Below are positions 44,740 through 54,859 of a DNA stretch of 64,000 nucleotides, in pieces. Both the position numbers and the translations under genes were made by a program. Position 1 is the stretch's first letter, and the number at the start of each line of letters is the position of its first letter. Origin of the DNA: Mycobacterium sp. 852002-51971_SCH5477799-a (GTDB taxonomy: Bacteria; Actinomycetota; Actinomycetes; Mycobacteriales; Mycobacteriaceae); contig NZ_LZIF01000103.1 in the NCBI RefSeq assembly GCF_001667145.1, forward strand, positions 1 through 64,000, read 5' to 3'. A model generated the notes under the pieces. The model saw only the letters and a program-made list of their open reading frames with translations. It did no database searches and had not been told where the DNA came from.

Positions 44740-47700
44740 GTGACCCAAGCTGTCGTGCCGGCGGAACCGCGGCTGCCGGCGGCGGACATCGTTGTCGAGC
44801 CGCCGCCGGACATCTCGCCGCCGACAGTGCCGGGCGCACTTGCCCGGCTGCTGCCGGTTGCGCTTTCTCTGGTGGGCATGGGCGTCATGGCCGCGATGTT
44901 CACCGCTGGGACTGGCGCGGCCCGTAACCCCATGTTTCTGGCCTTCCCGGCCATGATGCTGGTTTCCAGCGTGGTGACGGGGCTGACGGGCCGCGCGCGC
45001 AGGCAAGGCGGTAGCGTCGATGCCGACCGCGATCATTATCTGAGCTACCTCAGCGCACTGAGCCGGTCCGTGTCGGAAATCGCTGTGGCACAACTGCGGT
45101 CAGCGATCGGCCGCCATCCCGATCCCGACACGCTATGGACATTGATCGGTGGTCCGCGGATGTGGGAGCGGCGACCAACCGACGCCGACTTCGGCGTCGT
45201 CCGGGTGGGCATGGGAACCCAGCCGCTCGCCCGCCGCTTGATCGGCCCGCAACTTCCGCCGGAGGAACTCCGCGATCCGGTCACCGCCACGGCGCTCACG
45301 CGCTTCTTGCATGCGCGCTCGACGGTCCGCGCTCCAGTCACGATCGGCCTGCGCGCCGGAATACGCGTGACGATCGACGGCGATCGAGCCGAGGTGCGCG
45401 GCCTGCTGCGCGCGATGCTTTGCCAACTTGCCGTGCTGCACCGACCCGACCAAGTGCGGATCGTGGCGGCTGTCGACGACGAAAATCGCGAGCACTGGGA
45501 TTGGCTGAAATGGGTTCCGCACAATCAACATCCGGTCGACATCGACGAGGCGGGCCCGGTGCGGATGATCTACCCGAGCATGACGGAAGCTGAGCAAGCG
45601 CTCGCCGCGGTCCAAGGACCCGAAGCGGTGTTGGTCACGGACCTGGCCTCGGGTATCGATTCGATCGTCGGCGTGACCACGATCGGAGTCGGCACCGGCT
45701 GCGACGGCGACCCGCTGACGATCCGGTCGCCCGCCGATCCGGCACCGGGATGGTGTCCCGACCTGATGGCGCCCATCGACGCGCTGATATGTGCGCGCCG
45801 ACTGGCCGGACACCACCCGGGCACCGGTCGCCCGGGCGGTGCTGAGCCGAATTGGCCACAGTTGATGGGGCTTTCCGATCTGGACCGCCTGGACCCCGCC
45901 GCCTTATGGCGTCGCCGACGAGACCGCGACCGACTTCGGGTGCCGATCGGAACCACCGTTGGGGGCGCACCACTCGATCTGGATATCAAAGAGCCGGCCG
46001 AAAGCGGGATGGGCCCACATGGGTTGTGCATCGGTGCCACCGGCTCCGGCAAGTCTGAGCTGTTGCGCACCATCGCCTTGGGCATGATGGCGCACAACCC
46101 GCCGGAGGAGCTCAACCTGCTGCTTATCGACTTCAAGGGCGGCGCAACGTTTCTCGACTATGTGCACGCCCCGCACGTGGCGGCGGTGATTACCAATCTG
46201 GCCGACGACGCGCCGCTGGTGGCACGGATGCGCGCTGCCCTTTCCGGTGAGATGAACCGCCGCCAGCAGCTGCTGCGGACGGCGGGTTGCGCCAGCGTCG
46301 CGGCATACGTACGGGCCCGCGGTGTCAGAAGGTTGCCCCCGTTACCCACGCTGTTCATCATCGTCGACGAGTTCTCCGAGCTGCTCAGCCAGCATCCGGA
46401 TTTCGCCGACACATTCGCCGCGATCGGTCGCCTCGGCCGGTCGCTGGGCATGCACCTGCTGCTGGCGAGTCAGCGACTCGATGAGGGCCGGCTACGCGGG
46501 CTGGAAGCCCACCTGTCGTATCGAATGTGCCTGAAGACGCTGTCGGCCAACGAATCCCAGACCATATTGGGTAGTCTGGACGCATATCGGCTGCCGAGCG
46601 CCCCTGGCGGCGGCTTCTTGCGCATCGGCGGCGGCGAACCGATCCGCTTCCAGGCCACCTTGGTTTCGGCGCCGCTGCCGACGAACCCGTCGACCAGTGC
46701 GCAAGCTGTGGCGGCACGAACGGTGCGGCTGTTCGGCACCTGGGTGACCGGAGCGGTCAGCCGCGGCACCCAGCTGAGCGAATCGCCCGGACGAACCATC
46801 TCGAGTGCAGTCCTGGACCGCCTGACTGGCACGGGGCCGCCCGCGCATCGTGTTTGGTTGCCCCCGCTGGGGAGGGCGCCGGCGCTGCACGCCATCCTGG
46901 CCGACGCCGCGTGCGCGCCGGGTGGCCTCGCCGTCCCCATCGGCATCGTCGACCGGCCCTTCGACCAATGCCGGACACCGCTGGTGGTCGACATGTCCGG
47001 AGCCGCGGGCAATCTGGCGGTCATCGGTGCACCCCAATCGGGGAAGTCGACGGCATTGCGCACACTCACTACGGCCTTGGCGGCCACGCATCGCCCGCAC
47101 CAGGTGCAGTTCTACTGCTTGGATTTCGGTGGTGGGGCGTTGTCGGTGGTGCGCACGCTGCCGCATGTGGGCGCGGTCGCGGGTCGGGCGGAGCCGCGTC
47201 TGGTCGGCCGGATAGTCGCCGAATGCGAGTCGGTCGTCCGTCGCCGTGAAGCCTTGTTCCGCGAGCATGGCATCGCGTCGATCGCCGAATACCGACAGCG
47301 GCGGCGCGACATCCATGCATCCGATGATCCGTTCGGCGACGTCTTCCTCGTCATCGACGGCTGGGCGAGCGTCCGCCAAGAATTCGACACACTCGAGGAG
47401 CCGGTCACCGCGCTGGCGGCTCAGGGGCTTTCGTACGGCGTGCACGTGGTGTTGTCCGCATCGCGGTGGTCCGAGGTGCGGCCGTCGTTGAGGGATCAGA
47501 TTGGCACGCGTATCGAGTTGCGGCTGGGTGATCCCGCCGATTCCGAAATCGACCGCAAGGCGGCCCAGCATGTTCCGCATGACATCCCGGGTCGTGGCCT
47601 TTCCCGTGAAGGCCTGCACATGGTGATCGCCTTGCCCATCGCCGAGGTGCCCGGTGGCGAAGCGGTTGCCCCGCCGATACCGCTGCTGCCGGAGCGCGTG

Positions 47701-48432
47701 GAGCACGAGGATGTGGTGCGCCGGTGGGCTCCCGAGTCGGGTACGCGGATACTGCTCGGTCTACGGGAGCGCGAACTGAAGCCAGCCGCAGTCGATTTCG
47801 AACGGTGCTCGCATCTCCTCGTTCTCGGTGACAACGAGTGCGGGAAGACCGCGACGCTGCGGGCGTTGTGCCGGGAGATCGTCCGGACGACGACGCCCGC
47901 CCAAGCCCAGGTGCTGATCGTCGACTTTCGGCGCAGGCTGCTCGGTGTCGTCGAGTCGGAACATCTGCGCGGTTACGCCATGTCGCCCGCCGCCCTGACT
48001 GCGTCGCTGCCCGATCTGCTCGAGTCTCTACAGGCGCGGATGCCGCCACTCGACGCCAGCCAGGCACAGTTGCGCAGCGGTTGTTGGTGGTCTGGACCGG
48101 AGCTCTACGTCATCGTCGATGATTATGACCTGGTGGTTAGCGCGGCAGGTAATGGCCTGGCACCGATCGTCGAATTCCTGCCGTACGCAGCAGATTTGGG
48201 ATTGCACATGGTTATCGCTCGCCGCAGCGGCGGACTCGAGCGCGCAATGTTCGAGCCGATGTTGGCGCGTCTGCGCGACCTCGGTTGCGCGTCGTTGATG
48301 ATGAGCGGGTGTCCCACGCAGGGTGCATCGTTGGCTTCCACGGCACCGCTGCGATTGCCGCCGGGTCGCGGCGTACTGGCCACTCGGGCCGGTGAGGAGG
48401 AGGTTGTCCAGGTTGCGTGGAGCCCACCATGA
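44740..48432 (+). CDS. eccC4: ESX-4 secretion ATPase EccC4
   Basis: 1230-aa FtsK/SpoIIIE-type motor of the type VII system. Two membrane helices lie near the N-terminus (about 28-50 and 60-80). Three ATPase domains follow: Walker A GATGSGKS (432-439) with Walker B LFIIVDEF (538-545), GAPQSGKS (763-770) with VFLVIDGW, and GDNECGKT (1030-1037) with YVIVDDYD. It recognises substrates and powers export. The GTG at 44740 follows GAAGGGGATGAG; longer in-frame starts lie inside the divergent eccD4. Its stop overlaps the next ATG. Confidence 0.95.
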   Translation: MTQAVVPAEPRLPAADIVVEPPPDISPPTVPGALARLLPVALSLVGMGVMAAMFTAGTGAARNPMFLAFPAMMLVSSVVTGLTGRARRQGGSVDADRDHYLSYLSALSRSVSEIAVAQLRSAIGRHPDPDTLWTLIGGPRMWERRPTDADFGVVRVGMGTQPLARRLIGPQLPPEELRDPVTATALTRFLHARSTVRAPVTIGLRAGIRVTIDGDRAEVRGLLRAMLCQLAVLHRPDQVRIVAAVDDENREHWDWLKWVPHNQHPVDIDEAGPVRMIYPSMTEAEQALAAVQGPEAVLVTDLASGIDSIVGVTTIGVGTGCDGDPLTIRSPADPAPGWCPDLMAPIDALICARRLAGHHPGTGRPGGAEPNWPQLMGLSDLDRLDPAALWRRRRDRDRLRVPIGTTVGGAPLDLDIKEPAESGMGPHGLCIGATGSGKSELLRTIALGMMAHNPPEELNLLLIDFKGGATFLDYVHAPHVAAVITNLADDAPLVARMRAALSGEMNRRQQLLRTAGCASVAAYVRARGVRRLPPLPTLFIIVDEFSELLSQHPDFADTFAAIGRLGRSLGMHLLLASQRLDEGRLRGLEAHLSYRMCLKTLSANESQTILGSLDAYRLPSAPGGGFLRIGGGEPIRFQATLVSAPLPTNPSTSAQAVAARTVRLFGTWVTGAVSRGTQLSESPGRTISSAVLDRLTGTGPPAHRVWLPPLGRAPALHAILADAACAPGGLAVPIGIVDRPFDQCRTPLVVDMSGAAGNLAVIGAPQSGKSTALRTLTTALAATHRPHQVQFYCLDFGGGALSVVRTLPHVGAVAGRAEPRLVGRIVAECESVVRRREALFREHGIASIAEYRQRRRDIHASDDPFGDVFLVIDGWASVRQEFDTLEEPVTALAAQGLSYGVHVVLSASRWSEVRPSLRDQIGTRIELRLGDPADSEIDRKAAQHVPHDIPGRGLSREGLHMVIALPIAEVPGGEAVAPPIPLLPERVEHEDVVRRWAPESGTRILLGLRERELKPAAVDFERCSHLLVLGDNECGKTATLRALCREIVRTTTPAQAQVLIVDFRRRLLGVVESEHLRGYAMSPAALTASLPDLLESLQARMPPLDASQAQLRSGCWWSGPELYVIVDDYDLVVSAAGNGLAPIVEFLPYAADLGLHMVIARRSGGLERAMFEPMLARLRDLGCASLMMSGCPTQGASLASTAPLRLPPGRGVLATRAGEEEVVQVAWSPP

Positions 48433-49673
48433 GCGAGCACCCCGCAATCGTTGAAGCCGGGCCCGGCGCGATCCGGCGGATATGTTGCGGCGCACGTTTC
48501 GTCGCCGACGACGAGATGGCCAACATCGTTCGGGCGGCACTCGATGCGATAGACGACCGGGTGGCGCTGGTAGGGGAACGGCCGGCGGCCGTAAACGCGC
48601 TGTGGGAAGCAGCGTTGCGATCAGCAGCCCGGGGGCACTGCGACGGAATGGTCGTCGTGCATCCGTCGTGGTGGCCAGCGTCGCGCGTGGGTGTGGTGAG
48701 CGAGGCCGCCACGACCGTGTCGGGTCGAACGCGGACGCGATCGTCGCTGCTGAGGCAGGCGTCTGCGTCTGGCTCCGCACCGGAGGCGACGGTGGTGATC
48801 GAAATCGCCGAGCGGCTGGTGGCGATCACCGCAACCGAAGTCACGGCTGTACCGCGCACGGCCGAACCGCGGTCCGTCGCCCAGGACGTTGCGGACGTCG
48901 TTGCGGCGATGGCGCCCGAAGCCGTGCTGATCGACACCCCAAGCACCGTGGCCGGCGCGCCGGCGCTGGCGGCGCTGATCGCCGACGCGGTACGCGGTGG
49001 CGGAGAAAACATCCCAGACCTGCTCGAAATAACCGACATTCGGCTCGGCCGCCTTGCGCGGTCGACCTACCCGGCTGCCGCGGAGCCGTCGTCGGCGGCC
49101 GCCCTCGCACATGCCACCGACCGACCGCGCGGCAGGACGCGCAGCGGGCTCGTGGCGGCCGCAATCGTGATCGCCGCGGCGGCGCCGACCGCAATGACGA
49201 TGGGCCGATCCGGGGTGGTGGCGCCGAAGGCGGTGGAAACCGCGCCCACAACAGTTTTGGTGGAAGGCGGGGTGACGTTGTCGGTGCCGGCGACGTGGTC
49301 GGTGCAGCGGGTGGTGAGCGGACCCGGCTCGGCCCGGGTGCAGGTCACCTCGCTGACAAATTCCGACGTGGCCTTACACATCACCCAGTCACCGGTCGCC
49401 GGTGAGACGCTCAGTGGTACCGCCGAGCGGCTGAAGCACGCGATCGATGCCGAGGCCCCGGGGGTGTTCGTCGACTTCAACCCGTCCGGAGCCAGAGCCG
49501 GGCGCCCGGCGGTGACTTACCGCGAAGTGCGCCCCGGTCATGACGTGCACTGGGCCGTCCTCCTGGACGGCCCGGTTCGGATCAGCATCGGTTGCCAGAG
49601 CCGGGCCGGCGACGAAGACGCGGTCCGCGATGCCTGCGATCAGGCGGTGCGATCCGCACACGCGATCGGATGA
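48429..49673 (+). CDS. Type VII secretion-associated protein, Rv3446c family
   Basis: 414 aa, corresponding to Rv3446c of the ESX-4 locus. The N-terminal half is Ala-rich and soluble. A hydrophobic segment lies at about residues 237-258 ([16 protein letters not shown]), and the C-terminal half (260-414) forms the extracytoplasmic type VII secretion-associated domain. Its exact role is unknown. The ATG overlaps the eccC4 stop (ATGA). It is followed by the esx pair. Confidence 0.85.
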   Translation: MSEHPAIVEAGPGAIRRICCGARFVADDEMANIVRAALDAIDDRVALVGERPAAVNALWEAALRSAARGHCDGMVVVHPSWWPASRVGVVSEAATTVSGRTRTRSSLLRQASASGSAPEATVVIEIAERLVAITATEVTAVPRTAEPRSVAQDVADVVAAMAPEAVLIDTPSTVAGAPALAALIADAVRGGGENIPDLLEITDIRLGRLARSTYPAAAEPSSAAALAHATDRPRGRTRSGLVAAAIVIAAAAPTAMTMGRSGVVAPKAVETAPTTVLVEGGVTLSVPATWSVQRVVSGPGSARVQVTSLTNSDVALHITQSPVAGETLSGTAERLKHAIDAEAPGVFVDFNPSGARAGRPAVTYREVRPGHDVHWAVLLDGPVRISIGCQSRAGDEDAVRDACDQAVRSAHAIG

Positions 49674-49716
49674 AAATTCGTGGAACCGAAGGACCGCGCC
49701 GGGGGTCGTATTTGGT

Positions 49717-50034
49717 ATGGCTGCATCGAACACATTAAGCACCGATCTCGACCTGATGCGGTCGGTGGCGGGTACCACCGACGCCCGCAACGAGGAGATC
49801 AGGGCGCTGCTGCAGGCGTTCGTCGGCCGCATGAACGGCGTGCCGCCGTCGGCGTGGGGTGGACTCGCCGCCGCTCGCTTCAAGGACGTGATGGATCGCT
49901 GGAACGCGGAGTCGGTGAGGCTCTATCACGCCCTGAACACCATCGCCGACACCATTCGGCACAACGCGGCCGCCCTAGGGGAGGCCGGCCAAAACCATGC
50001 ACACCACATCGCCGCCGCCGGCGGCGACCTGTGA
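49717..50034 (+). CDS. esxU: ESX-4 WXG100 protein EsxU
   Basis: 105-aa secreted protein of the WXG100 superfamily, the length of Rv3445c. Two helices flank the turn [10 protein letters not shown], the WXG motif. The ATG at 49717 ([12 protein letters not shown]) aligns with the known start; no good ribosome site precedes it. It probably dimerises with EsxT. A GTG at 49680 opens a different frame that stays open but shows no homology and is rejected. Confidence 0.92.
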   Translation: MAASNTLSTDLDLMRSVAGTTDARNEEIRALLQAFVGRMNGVPPSAWGGLAAARFKDVMDRWNAESVRLYHALNTIADTIRHNAAALGEAGQNHAHHIAAAGGDL

Positions 50035-50049
50035 CGAGAGAGGACGCCC

Positions 50050-50346
50050 GTGGACCCGGTGCTTTCCTATAACTTCGGCGAAATCGAACATGCGGTGCGC
50101 CAGGAAATTCACTCCACGTCGGCACGCTTCAATGCCGCGCTGGAGGAGCTGAGATCGCAGATCGCGCCGCTGCAGCAGCTGTGGACCAGCGAAGCGGCCA
50201 CCGCCTACCAGGCTGAGCAGCTCAAATGGCACCAGTCGGCGACGGCCCTCAACGAAATTCTGGCCGCCCTGGGAAACGCCGTGCGCGACGGTGCCGAAGA
50301 GGTGGCCAACGCCGATCGCCGGGCTGCCGGCGTCTGGGCGAGGTAG
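50050..50346 (+). CDS. esxT: ESX-4 WXG100 protein EsxT
   Basis: 98-aa WXG100 protein with the turn motif WTSEAATAYQAEQLKW (WTS in place of WXG). It is the partner of EsxU and 15 nt after it. GAGAGAGGA precedes the GTG at 50050. The C-terminal helix carries no clear YxxxD/E signal, so export may depend on the partner or on a third protein. Confidence 0.92.
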   Translation: MDPVLSYNFGEIEHAVRQEIHSTSARFNAALEELRSQIAPLQQLWTSEAATAYQAEQLKWHQSATALNEILAALGNAVRDGAEEVANADRRAAGVWAR

Positions 50347-50386
50347 CGGCCGAAAAGACCACCGCGCGGAGGTAGCCGCGCCGTGA

Positions 50387-50431
50387 GACTGTGTGGTCCT
50401 GACGGGGGAGAGCCGTTGGGACCACACAGTC
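50387..50431 (+). terminator. Stem-loop with 13-bp perfect stem after the ESX-4 operon
   Basis: GACTGTGTGGTCC (50387-50399) pairs perfectly with GGACCACACAGTC (50419-50431). The loop can form a further 4-bp stem (ACGG/CCGT). CATTTTG follows, a weak U tract. It lies 41 nt after esxT and 164 nt before rplM, so it probably ends ESX-4 transcripts; it could also be part of the rplM leader. Confidence 0.6.
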
Positions 50432-50594
50432 ATTTTGACCTGCGGGGATAGCGGTCGGTAAGCTGCTCCTTTGGCGTGCGGTACGCCGGGGCCTCGGGTC
50501 AATGTCGGTCGCCGAGACCAAGCCCTCACCGCGAACGCCTGACCGGCCCCCGGGTCACTCCGGGATCCACCTCGAGAAGAAGAAGGTAAGCGCT

Positions 50595-51038
50595 GTGCCT
50601 ACGTACACGCCAAAGGCGGGTGACACCACGAGGTCGTGGCACGTCATCGACGCCACGGACGTGGTGCTTGGCCGCCTTGCCGTCGCGGCAGCCACCCTGC
50701 TGCGCGGCAAGCACAAGCCGACGTTCACCCCCAATGTCGACGGCGGTGACTTCGTCATCGTCATCAACGCCGAGAAGGTGTCCTTCAGTGGCCAGAAGCT
50801 GGACAAGAAGCTGGCTTACCGCCACTCGGGGTATCCCGGCGGTCTGAGCAGCCGCACCATGCGCGAGCTGATGGCCAAGCACCCCGACCGTGTCGTGGAG
50901 GACGCGATCGTCGGCATGCTGCCCAAGAACAAGCTGGCCCGTCAGATCGCGCGCAAGCTGCACGTCTACGCCGGTCCGACGCACCCCCACGCCGCACAAC
51001 AGCCCGTTCCGTACGAGATCAAGCAGGTGGCCCAGTGA
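50595..51038 (+). CDS. rplM: 50S ribosomal protein L13
   Basis: 147-aa uL13 starting at the GTG at 50595 ([20 protein letters not shown]), the M. tuberculosis length. It has [26 protein letters not shown] and the [17 protein letters not shown] end. An open frame extends upstream to 50502 but is not conserved. The stop overlaps the rpsI start (GTGA). Confidence 0.97.
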   Translation: MPTYTPKAGDTTRSWHVIDATDVVLGRLAVAAATLLRGKHKPTFTPNVDGGDFVIVINAEKVSFSGQKLDKKLAYRHSGYPGGLSSRTMRELMAKHPDRVVEDAIVGMLPKNKLARQIARKLHVYAGPTHPHAAQQPVPYEIKQVAQ

Positions 51039-51574
51039 CCGAAACGACCGAGGCCTTGGAAAACCCGGAGAACCCGGAAACCCCGGAAACCCCAGAAGCC
51101 GCAGAGGCCGTCGCCGAGGTGACCGAAGCCCCGGTCGAGGCCTCTGAGACCGCCGAAGCCCCCGCTCCCGCGGCGTCCTTCGTGTTCGACCGGCCCATCC
51201 AGACCGTCGGCCGCCGCAAGGAGGCCGTGGTGCGGGTGCGTTTGGTGCCCGGCACCGGCAAGTTCAACCTGAACGGCCGCACCTTGGAGGGCTATTTCCC
51301 CAACAAGGTGCACCAGCAGCTCATCAAGGCGCCGCTGGTCACCGTCGACCGGGTGGAGAGCTTCGACATCTACGCGCTGCTGCACGGCGGCGGCCCCTCG
51401 GGGCAGGCCGGCGCGCTGCGACTGGGCATCGCCCGGGCACTGATCGTGGCCCAGCCCGAGGACCGGCCCCCGCTGAAAAAGGCGGGCTTCCTCACCCGTG
51501 ACCCGCGTGCCACCGAGCGCAAGAAGTACGGCCTGAAGAAGGCCCGCAAGGCGCCTCAGTACAGCAAGCGCTGA
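51035..51574 (+). CDS. rpsI: 30S ribosomal protein S9 with long acidic N-terminal extension
   Basis: 179 aa. Residues 50-179 are the uS9 core ([18 protein letters not shown], ending [12 protein letters not shown], whose tail reaches the P-site tRNA). Residues 1-48 are a Glu/Pro/Ala extension with a 9-nt DNA repeat (51061-51096) coding NPE/TPE units. The M. tuberculosis protein is shorter (151 aa), so the extension differs between species. The GTG at 51035 overlaps the rplM stop. Confidence 0.97.
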   Translation: MTETTEALENPENPETPETPEAAEAVAEVTEAPVEASETAEAPAPAASFVFDRPIQTVGRRKEAVVRVRLVPGTGKFNLNGRTLEGYFPNKVHQQLIKAPLVTVDRVESFDIYALLHGGGPSGQAGALRLGIARALIVAQPEDRPPLKKAGFLTRDPRATERKKYGLKKARKAPQYSKR

Positions 51575-51588
51575 TCAGCAGTCGCTAT

Positions 51589-51629
51589 CCGGCCACAACT
51601 TGGCATCTTGGTGCGCAAGTTGTGGCCGG
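51589..51629 (+). terminator. 13-bp perfect inverted repeat after rpsI
   Basis: CCGGCCACAACTT (51589-51601) pairs with AAGTTGTGGCCGG (51617-51629) across a 15-nt loop that can pair further. It begins 15 nt after the rpsI stop. There is no U tract, as is common for mycobacterial terminator-like hairpins. It probably separates rplM-rpsI from glmM. Confidence 0.55.
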
Positions 51630-51723
51630 TTGCGGCGTGTCTGCGCCCTGACGCGGCCCGTTTCGTTCACAAAGGAACGGGCAAGTTAGGTGCTAGCCCG
51701 ACAACTGTGAGAGGTTTGGTCGC

Positions 51724-53070
51724 ATGGGTCGACTATTCGGCACCGACGGTGTCCGTGGGGTCGCCAATCGCGAGTTGACCGCCGAGCTGGCGCTTTCGCT
51801 GGGTTCCGCGGCGGCGCGTCACCTGGCGAGCGCGCCGGCACCGGGCCGGAGGGTCGCGGTGATCGGCCGCGATCCACGGGCCAGCGGCGAAATGCTGGAG
51901 GCCGCGGTGATCGCCGGGCTGACCAGTGAGGGCGTCGACGCGCTGCGGGTCGGGGTGCTTCCGACGCCCGCGGTGGCCTACCTGACCGGCGCCTATGACG
52001 CCGACTTCGGGGTGATGATCTCGGCGTCGCACAACCCCATGCCCGACAACGGCATCAAGATCTTCGGGCCCGGCGGCCACAAGCTCGACGACGGCACCGA
52101 GAATGACATTGAAGCGCTGCTCGCCGATGTCCCTGTCGATCCCGGGCTGCGTCCCGTCGGCGCCGGGATCGGCCGGGTCATCGATGCCGAGGACGCGGAC
52201 GACCGCTACCTGCGCCACCTGAGCAAGGCAAGCACGCTGCGCCTCGACGGCTTGACGGTGGTGGTGGACTGCGCCCACGGCGCGGCGTCCGCGGTGGCCC
52301 CGCGCGCCTACCGCGCGGCCGGTGCCCGCGTGATCGCGATCAACGCCGATCCCAACGGGCTCAACATCAACGACGACTGCGGCTCCACGCACCTGGAATC
52401 GCTGCGCGCGGCCGTCGTCGCGCACCGCGCCGACCTGGGCCTGGCGCACGACGGGGACGCCGACCGCTGCCTGGCCATCGACGCCGGGGGCAACCTTGTC
52501 GACGGCGACCACATCATGGTGGTGCTCGCGCTCGCGATGCACGAGGCCGGCGAACTGGCGTCCAAAACACTGGTGACCACCGTGATGAGCAATCTGGGCC
52601 TGCATCTGGCCATGCGCTCGGCCGGAATCACGGTGCGCACCACCGGAGTTGGCGACCGCTACGTCGTCGAGGAATTACGGGCGGGCGACTACAGCCTCGG
52701 TGGCGAGCAGTCCGGGCACATCGTGATGCCCGCGCTGGGCTCCACCGGCGACGGCATCGTCACCGGCCTGCGGCTGATGACCCGCATGGTGCAAACCGGC
52801 TCGTCGCTGGACGAGCTGGCCTCGGCGATGAAGACGTTGCCGCAGGTGCTGATCAACGTGACGGTCGCCGACAAGGACACCGCGGCCAACGCGCCCGCGG
52901 TGCAGAGCGCCGTCGGACAGGCCGAGGCCGAACTGGGCGACACCGGCCGAATCCTGTTGCGCCCCTCCGGAACCGAACCGATGATCCGCGTGATGGTGGA
53001 GGCGCCCGAGAAGGACCTCGCTCAGCGGGTCGCCACCCGAGTCGCCGAAGTGGTCAGCGACGCGCTGTAG
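51724..53070 (+). CDS. glmM: Phosphoglucosamine mutase
   Basis: Converts glucosamine-6-phosphate to glucosamine-1-phosphate for peptidoglycan precursor synthesis. The 448-aa protein equals Rv3441c (mrsA). It has [10 protein letters not shown] at the N-terminus, the phosphoserine loop [16 protein letters not shown], the metal loop DGDADR and the phosphate-binding [12 protein letters not shown]. glmS, the previous step, is 5 kb downstream on the same strand. Confidence 0.97.
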   Translation: MGRLFGTDGVRGVANRELTAELALSLGSAAARHLASAPAPGRRVAVIGRDPRASGEMLEAAVIAGLTSEGVDALRVGVLPTPAVAYLTGAYDADFGVMISASHNPMPDNGIKIFGPGGHKLDDGTENDIEALLADVPVDPGLRPVGAGIGRVIDAEDADDRYLRHLSKASTLRLDGLTVVVDCAHGAASAVAPRAYRAAGARVIAINADPNGLNINDDCGSTHLESLRAAVVAHRADLGLAHDGDADRCLAIDAGGNLVDGDHIMVVLALAMHEAGELASKTLVTTVMSNLGLHLAMRSAGITVRTTGVGDRYVVEELRAGDYSLGGEQSGHIVMPALGSTGDGIVTGLRLMTRMVQTGSSLDELASAMKTLPQVLINVTVADKDTAANAPAVQSAVGQAEAELGDTGRILLRPSGTEPMIRVMVEAPEKDLAQRVATRVAEVVSDAL

Positions 53071-53112
53071 ATTCCCCGGAACCCCACCGCGCCCGGGGGC
53101 GTCGGATAAGAC

Positions 53113-53442
53113 ATGAAATCCGTTGGGGGAACACGACCTGTAACCATCGCCCGCACGCAGATCGACCTGTCGGCGGCGCGGCGGGTCGCTAGCCAATTCG
53201 CGATGGCAGCCGAATTCATCGACCGCGCGGTATGCGACCATTTGTCCAGGCTGGCTTTCGGCGGGGGCACCGCCGGGCGAATGCACACCGCGCGCGGCGA
53301 CGCGCTGCGCGTCGAGCTGGAGCGGCTGGCCGCGCAGGTGTCGCAGTGGTCGCGTGCGTCGGCCGAGATCGCCGCCGCGCTGCGGTCGAGCGCCGAACGC
53401 TACGCCGACGCAGACCTGTATGCCGCGGCACGGATCGCCTAG
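53113..53442 (+). CDS. Small helical protein (Rv3440c-like), possible ESX secretion substrate
   Basis: 109-aa protein predicted to be mostly helical, with two long helices around a Gly-rich turn at about residue 50. The C-terminus contains YADAD (residues 97-101), which fits the YxxxD/E type VII export signal just after a helix. This recalls EspC-type ESX-associated proteins. It lies three bases before a larger protein with a WTG turn and 3 kb from the ESX-4 locus. An ESX-4 client pair is plausible but unproven; the annotated M. tuberculosis homologue is a hypothetical protein. Confidence 0.75.
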   Translation: MKSVGGTRPVTIARTQIDLSAARRVASQFAMAAEFIDRAVCDHLSRLAFGGGTAGRMHTARGDALRVELERLAAQVSQWSRASAEIAAALRSSAERYADADLYAAARIA

Positions 53443-53445
53443 CCC

Positions 53446-54855
53446 GTGGCCGACCGACTGGATGTGGCCGCGCGCCTCGCCGAGGGCCGGGCCGCAGTCG
53501 AGCACGCCCAGACCTACGTGCAGGCCTGTCACGCGCTGGGCTACCAAAACACCGATCTGACAACGCATCCCGTGCAGGTGCGCGAGCGGTATGCGAGTGA
53601 GGACGGCCTGGACCTGCGCGTGCTGGACCGCGACTGTGCGGAGTTGCGGGCGGCGGGCGTGGTGGCGGCCGAAGCGCTGCGGATGCAGCGCGGTCAGGTG
53701 GCCGAGTTGGCCGCGGCGTGGACAGGTCCGGGCGCGGACGCCGCGGTGCAGCTGCTGCAGCGGCATTGCGACACCGGCGACGCCGTCGTCACCGAACTGC
53801 GCGCGGCGGCCCAACGCTGCGAGTCGCTGCGCGACAACCTTTGGTATCTGGTCGATTCGGAGGTGGCGACCGCCATCGCCGTCGACGACCGCGTGCGTGT
53901 TCAGCGGCCGGCATGGCTGGCCGCCGCCGCCGCGGTGCTGGCGGGGGACCGGGACGGCGCGGCCGAAGTGGTGCGCCAGCAGCTGATGCCCTACGTGGAC
54001 AACGACATTCGTAACGACTGGGTGACGGCGATGCGGTCCGCCTCGGACGGCGTCGAGACGGCCTATGCCATGGTCATCGACAAGATGACCGCCGTCCCGA
54101 CGGCGCGCTTCGAATTCCCGGGCGATCTCGGGGCGGGAATTGCGCCGGTGCAGCTCGCCCCGCCGGTGGACACGGCGCCCGTACCGACCGTGGATCCCGC
54201 GCCGACGTTAGCGGCCGCTGTGCCCGATCCGGTCGGTGCCGCAACGACTCCGGTGACTCCGGCACCCCCGCCGGCCGCCGCGCCGCCTGCGAATTGGGGA
54301 ACCGCGCTCGGCGATGCCCTCGGCGTGCCGGCAGGCGATCTGGGCGGACTCGGCGGCGGATTCGGCGGCGGCGACCTCGGTAGCGGGCTCGGCGACGGCG
54401 ACCTCGGTAGCGGGCTCGGCGGCGGACTCGGCGGTGGCGGCGGCCTTCTCGGGCTGGCCGGCCGGATCGTCGACGCGGTGGCCGGGCTGATTGGATCGAC
54501 CGGTGACGGGCCGGACGGCGCGGATGTACTGAGCGACGGCGAGAATCCTTTCGACGAAACGCCTTTCGATGCAGATGATCCCGAGGACACCGTGGACGTC
54601 GCCGACGACGAGGCCGGTGCCGATGAGACCCCCGATGATCCAGACGATCCCGTCGACATCAGCCAGCCCGTCAGCGAACCTCAGCCCGGGCCCGACGACA
54701 CGCCGGTCGAGGCCCCACCGCCGGCCGACACGGCGGAACCTGACGCGCCACCGGCACCGCCCGCCGCTCCCGTCGCCGAACCGGCACCCGCGGCCGGCCA
54801 AGGCTCGACGCCGTGCGAGATTGCCGCCGACCAGCTTCCGCAGGCGGGCCAGTGA
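53446..54855 (+). CDS. Ala/Pro/Gly-rich protein (Rv3439c-like) with WXG-like helical N-terminus
   Basis: 469 aa. Residues 1-215 are helical, with a WTG turn at W92-G94 (AAWTGPGADAAVQLLQ) as in WXG100 or EspB-type proteins. Residues 216-300 are Pro/Ala-rich, 300-350 are Gly-rich with GDLGSGLG repeats and a hydrophobic stretch, and 360-440 are strongly acidic with Pro. No signal peptide is visible. It starts at a GTG three bases after the previous gene. The architecture, a helical hairpin followed by a disordered tail, fits a type VII substrate or cell-surface protein; function unknown. Confidence 0.75.
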   Translation: MADRLDVAARLAEGRAAVEHAQTYVQACHALGYQNTDLTTHPVQVRERYASEDGLDLRVLDRDCAELRAAGVVAAEALRMQRGQVAELAAAWTGPGADAAVQLLQRHCDTGDAVVTELRAAAQRCESLRDNLWYLVDSEVATAIAVDDRVRVQRPAWLAAAAAVLAGDRDGAAEVVRQQLMPYVDNDIRNDWVTAMRSASDGVETAYAMVIDKMTAVPTARFEFPGDLGAGIAPVQLAPPVDTAPVPTVDPAPTLAAAVPDPVGAATTPVTPAPPPAAAPPANWGTALGDALGVPAGDLGGLGGGFGGGDLGSGLGDGDLGSGLGGGLGGGGGLLGLAGRIVDAVAGLIGSTGDGPDGADVLSDGENPFDETPFDADDPEDTVDVADDEAGADETPDDPDDPVDISQPVSEPQPGPDDTPVEAPPPADTAEPDAPPAPPAAPVAEPAPAAGQGSTPCEIAADQLPQAGQ

Positions 54856-54859
54856 CAGC

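Noticed and set aside
49680..50072. GTG frame at 49680 as the esxU gene
   Set aside because: Different frame without the WXG motif; the frame from 49717 matches EsxU in sequence and length.
50347..50594. Riboswitch or L13 leader upstream of rplM
   Set aside because: Only one strong hairpin is visible, and no known leader motif could be identified by eye; it is listed as a terminator-like stem-loop.
54340..54460. Gly-rich GGL/GDL repeats as a PE_PGRS protein
   Set aside because: There is no PE domain, and the repeat is short and inside a protein with a helical WTG-containing N-terminus.
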